The notes below the pieces were generated by a model that was not told the DNA's origin, did not search any database, and saw only the letters and a list, made by a program, of their open reading frames with translations. Made by a program: the position numbers and the translations under genes. From Parabacteroides sp. (GTDB taxonomy: Bacteria > Bacteroidota > Bacteroidia > Bacteroidales > Tannerellaceae): a stretch of 23,082 bases of DNA. This document shows positions 21,666 to 23,082 of the stretch, piece after piece (positions within the stretch are counted from its first letter, which is position 1; each line of letters opens with the position of its first letter). The stretch lies in NCBI GenBank assembly GCA_020026285.1, contig JAHHQS010000054.1, positions 1 to 23,082 on the forward strand, read 5' to 3'.

Positions 21666-22791
21666 ATGATTACATCAGACCAACTACAGGACGTGTTGGA
21701 GCGCGAGAAAGCGCTGAGGGGGTATCTTTGACATTGATGGCAAAACCATTCAATTAGAAGAAGAAGAATTACGTACCCAGGATCCAGCCTTTTGGGAAGA
21801 TGCCAAAAGGGCAGAGGTTCAGATGAAAAAGGTGAAAGATCTGAAGAAATGGATTGAACTTTATAATGAAGTAAAAGCTGTAGCCGACGAGCTTGCTCTG
21901 GCTTTTGAATATGTGAAAGAGGGAATCGTTTCGGAAGAGGAATTGGATGCTACATACGCCAAGGCTCTTGTTCTGGTTGAAAACCTTGAATTCCGTAATA
22001 TGTTGCGCGACGAAGCTGATCAGATGAGTTGCGTTCTGAAAATCAATTCAGGTGCTGGTGGAACAGAAAGTCAGGATTGGGCTTCCATGCTGTATCGTAT
22101 GTATACTCGTTGGGCTGAATCAAATGGATATAAAATTTCTGTGGCCAACTATCAGGATGGTGATGAGGCGGGAATCAAGACTGCTACCTTAAATATTGAA
22201 GGCGATTACGCTTATGGTTACCTGAAAAGTGAAAATGGTGTGCATCGTCTGGTGCGCGTTTCTCCTTATAATGCGCAAGGCAAGCGAATGACTTCATTTG
22301 CTTCCGTATTCGTTACACCGTTGGTTGACGACTCGATCGAAGTAAAGATTGATCAGGCTGCCATTTCATGGGATACTTTCCGTTCAGGAGGTGCAGGTGG
22401 CCAGAATGTCAACAAGGTGGAATCTGGTGTCCGTCTGCGTTATCAGTTTAAAGATCCTTATACAGGAGAAGAAGAGGAGATCCTGATTGAAAATACCGAA
22501 ACTCGTGACCAGCCAAAGAACCGTGAGAATGCTATGCGTCAGTTGCGTTCTATCTTATATGATAAGGAATTGAAACATCGTATGGCTGAACAGGAAAAGG
22601 TGGAAGCTGGAAAGAAAAAAATCGAGTGGGGTTCACAGATTCGTAGTTATGTTTTTGATGATCGTCGTGTGAAAGACCATCGTACCAATTATCAGACTTC
22701 AGATGTTGCTGGTGTGATGGATGGAAAGATCGACGAATTTATTAAAGCATATTTGATGGAGTTTGCCGGAAGTGAATCTGCAGAGAAGTAA
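21666..22791 (+). CDS. prfB: Peptide chain release factor 2 (RF2), with programmed +1 frameshift
   Basis: RF2 ends translation at UGA and UAA. The gene is in two frames: ATG 21666 opens 21 codons (MITSDQLQDVLEREKALRGY, then Leu) to an in-frame TGA at 21729-21731. A +1 shift on CTT then continues with GAC at 21730, giving about 374 residues, the normal RF2 length. An annotation that starts at the ATG at 21823 would lose the N terminus. The GGQ motif of peptidyl hydrolysis lies in FRSGGAGGQNVNKVESG. The stop-codon recognition tripeptide reads SPY in LVRVSPYNAQGKRMTSF, where Escherichia coli RF2 has SPF. The C-terminal part (RQLRSILYDKEL, DDRRVKDHRTNYQTSDV) is well conserved. The gene follows the AraC gene by 74 bp. 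Confidence 0.97.
21717..21732 (+). other. prfB: prfB autoregulatory frameshift site
   Basis: AGGGGG (21717-21722), three bases, then CTT-TGA-C (21726-21732) is the standard RF2 recoding signal. The internal Shine-Dalgarno-like run pushes the ribosome +1 at CTTT when RF2 is scarce and UGA is read slowly. Confidence 0.95.
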
Positions 22792-22824
22792 GAATAAGAT
22801 TTTTTTTATCACAGGGGTAACTTC

Positions 22825-22945
22825 TGTTGATAACTTATAGATAAAGATACAAGCGTTGTAAATGAGTTGTTTACATCTCTTGTATCTTTTGTTTTTCTGT
22901 TTTTTTGATAAGATATCAACAGGTTTATCAACAATCTATTGATAA
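22825..22945. repeat. Cluster of TTATCAACA-type 9-mers
   Basis: TGTTGATAA lies at 22825-22833, ATATCAACA (one mismatch) at about 22913-22921, TTATCAACA at 22925-22933, and TATTGATAA (one mismatch, reverse strand) at about 22937-22945. All are between prfB and the following tRNA promoter. The motif differs from the DnaA box TTATCCACA at one base. Confidence 0.5.
22843..22896 (+). terminator. prfB: Terminator of prfB
   Basis: AAAGATACAAG (22843-22853) pairs with CTTGTATCTTT (22879-22889). The inner TTGTAAA/TTTACA also pairs, and T-rich sequence follows. Confidence 0.85.
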
Positions 22946-22960
22946 AAAAACAGGGTAATA

Positions 22961-22992
22961 TTTGCATAATTGAATTATATGTCGTAATATTG
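22961..22992 (+). promoter_or_regulatory. Promoter of the CAU tRNA
   Basis: TTTG (22961-22964), a 20-bp spacer and TAATATTG (22985-22992, one mismatch to TAnnTTTG) place the start near 22998, about 25 nt before the tRNA. Confidence 0.6.
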
Positions 22993-23022
22993 CACCCGAT
23001 TTCAGAACATAACTCTGAATCC

Positions 23023-23082
23023 GGTCCTATAGCTCAGTTGGTTAGAGCACCTGACTCATAATCAGGGAGTCCTTGGTTCAAG
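23023..23082 (+). tRNA. tRNA with CAU anticodon (elongator Met or Ile2), 3' truncated
   Basis: The acceptor strand is GGTCCTA, the D arm GCTC/GAGC with GTTGGTTA in the loop, and the anticodon stem CCTGA/TCAGG with loop CTCATAA, giving anticodon CAT at 23057-23059. The T arm starts CTTGGTTCAAG, where the window ends. Elongator Met and lysidine-modified Ile2 tRNAs share this anticodon, and the visible part does not decide. It is not an initiator-like tRNA by its anticodon stem, which lacks the three consecutive G-C pairs. Confidence 0.88.

Noticed and set aside
1..23082. CRISPR array, insertion sequence or prophage
   Set aside because: No regularly spaced repeats, transposase, terminal repeats or phage structural genes were seen.

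Overview
The window reads as a stretch of chromosome from a gut-type member of the order Bacteroidales. The signs are a DUF6383-like C-terminal tail at position 1, PepSY-like and TPR lipoproteins, an Mpi-family serine invertase, a secreted protease with a type IX secretion sorting tail, many -7 boxes of the Bacteroidetes form TAnnTTTG, AT-rich gaps and almost no Shine-Dalgarno sites. A Parabacteroides/Tannerellaceae-like source is my best guess, from the DUF6383 and T9SS-type tails. It is not proven.

Layout. 1-876: the 3' end of a secreted-protein gene and its terminator, then a candidate structured RNA with its own terminator (about 243-376), a possible decayed minus-strand gene (379-601) and an AT-rich leader. 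877-3274: a four-module PepSY-like lipoprotein, aroB, and tRNA-Pro(GGG), whose promoter lies in the aroB tail. 3486-4097: the Mpi-like invertase, with no invertible segment visible nearby. 4536-6734 (minus): a TIM-barrel hydroxypyruvate isomerase-like gene cut by one in-frame stop, and a secreted nucleoside hydrolase. 7480-9171: a TPR lipoprotein with biased, high-expression-style codon use. 9336-13878 (minus): the secreted serine protease and pnp, separated by a terminator that crowds the protease promoter. 14070-16324: a DUF4369/thioredoxin-like lipoprotein without its CXXC, then greA and a HIT hydrolase as an operon behind a leader that contains a terminator hairpin. 16431-17831 (minus): a padR-pspC pair with a dyad over its promoter. 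18666-20477: a long-chain acyl-CoA synthetase. 20716-22791: an AraC regulator, then prfB with the classic +1 frameshift. 23023 onward: the start of a CAU tRNA, cut by the window end.

Most genes are housekeeping genes and are transcribed singly. The clear operons are greA-HIT (18-bp gap) and padR-pspC (6-bp gap). The points most worth follow-up are the structured RNA at 243-376 with its repeated CCGYGAGGAC motif, the promoter-plus-terminator leader of greA, the nonsense codon in the isomerase-like gene, the PadR dyad, and TTATCAACA sites concentrated in the intergenic gaps. I saw no CRISPR array, insertion sequence or prophage. All structures and promoters come from reading by eye, without folding software or database searches.
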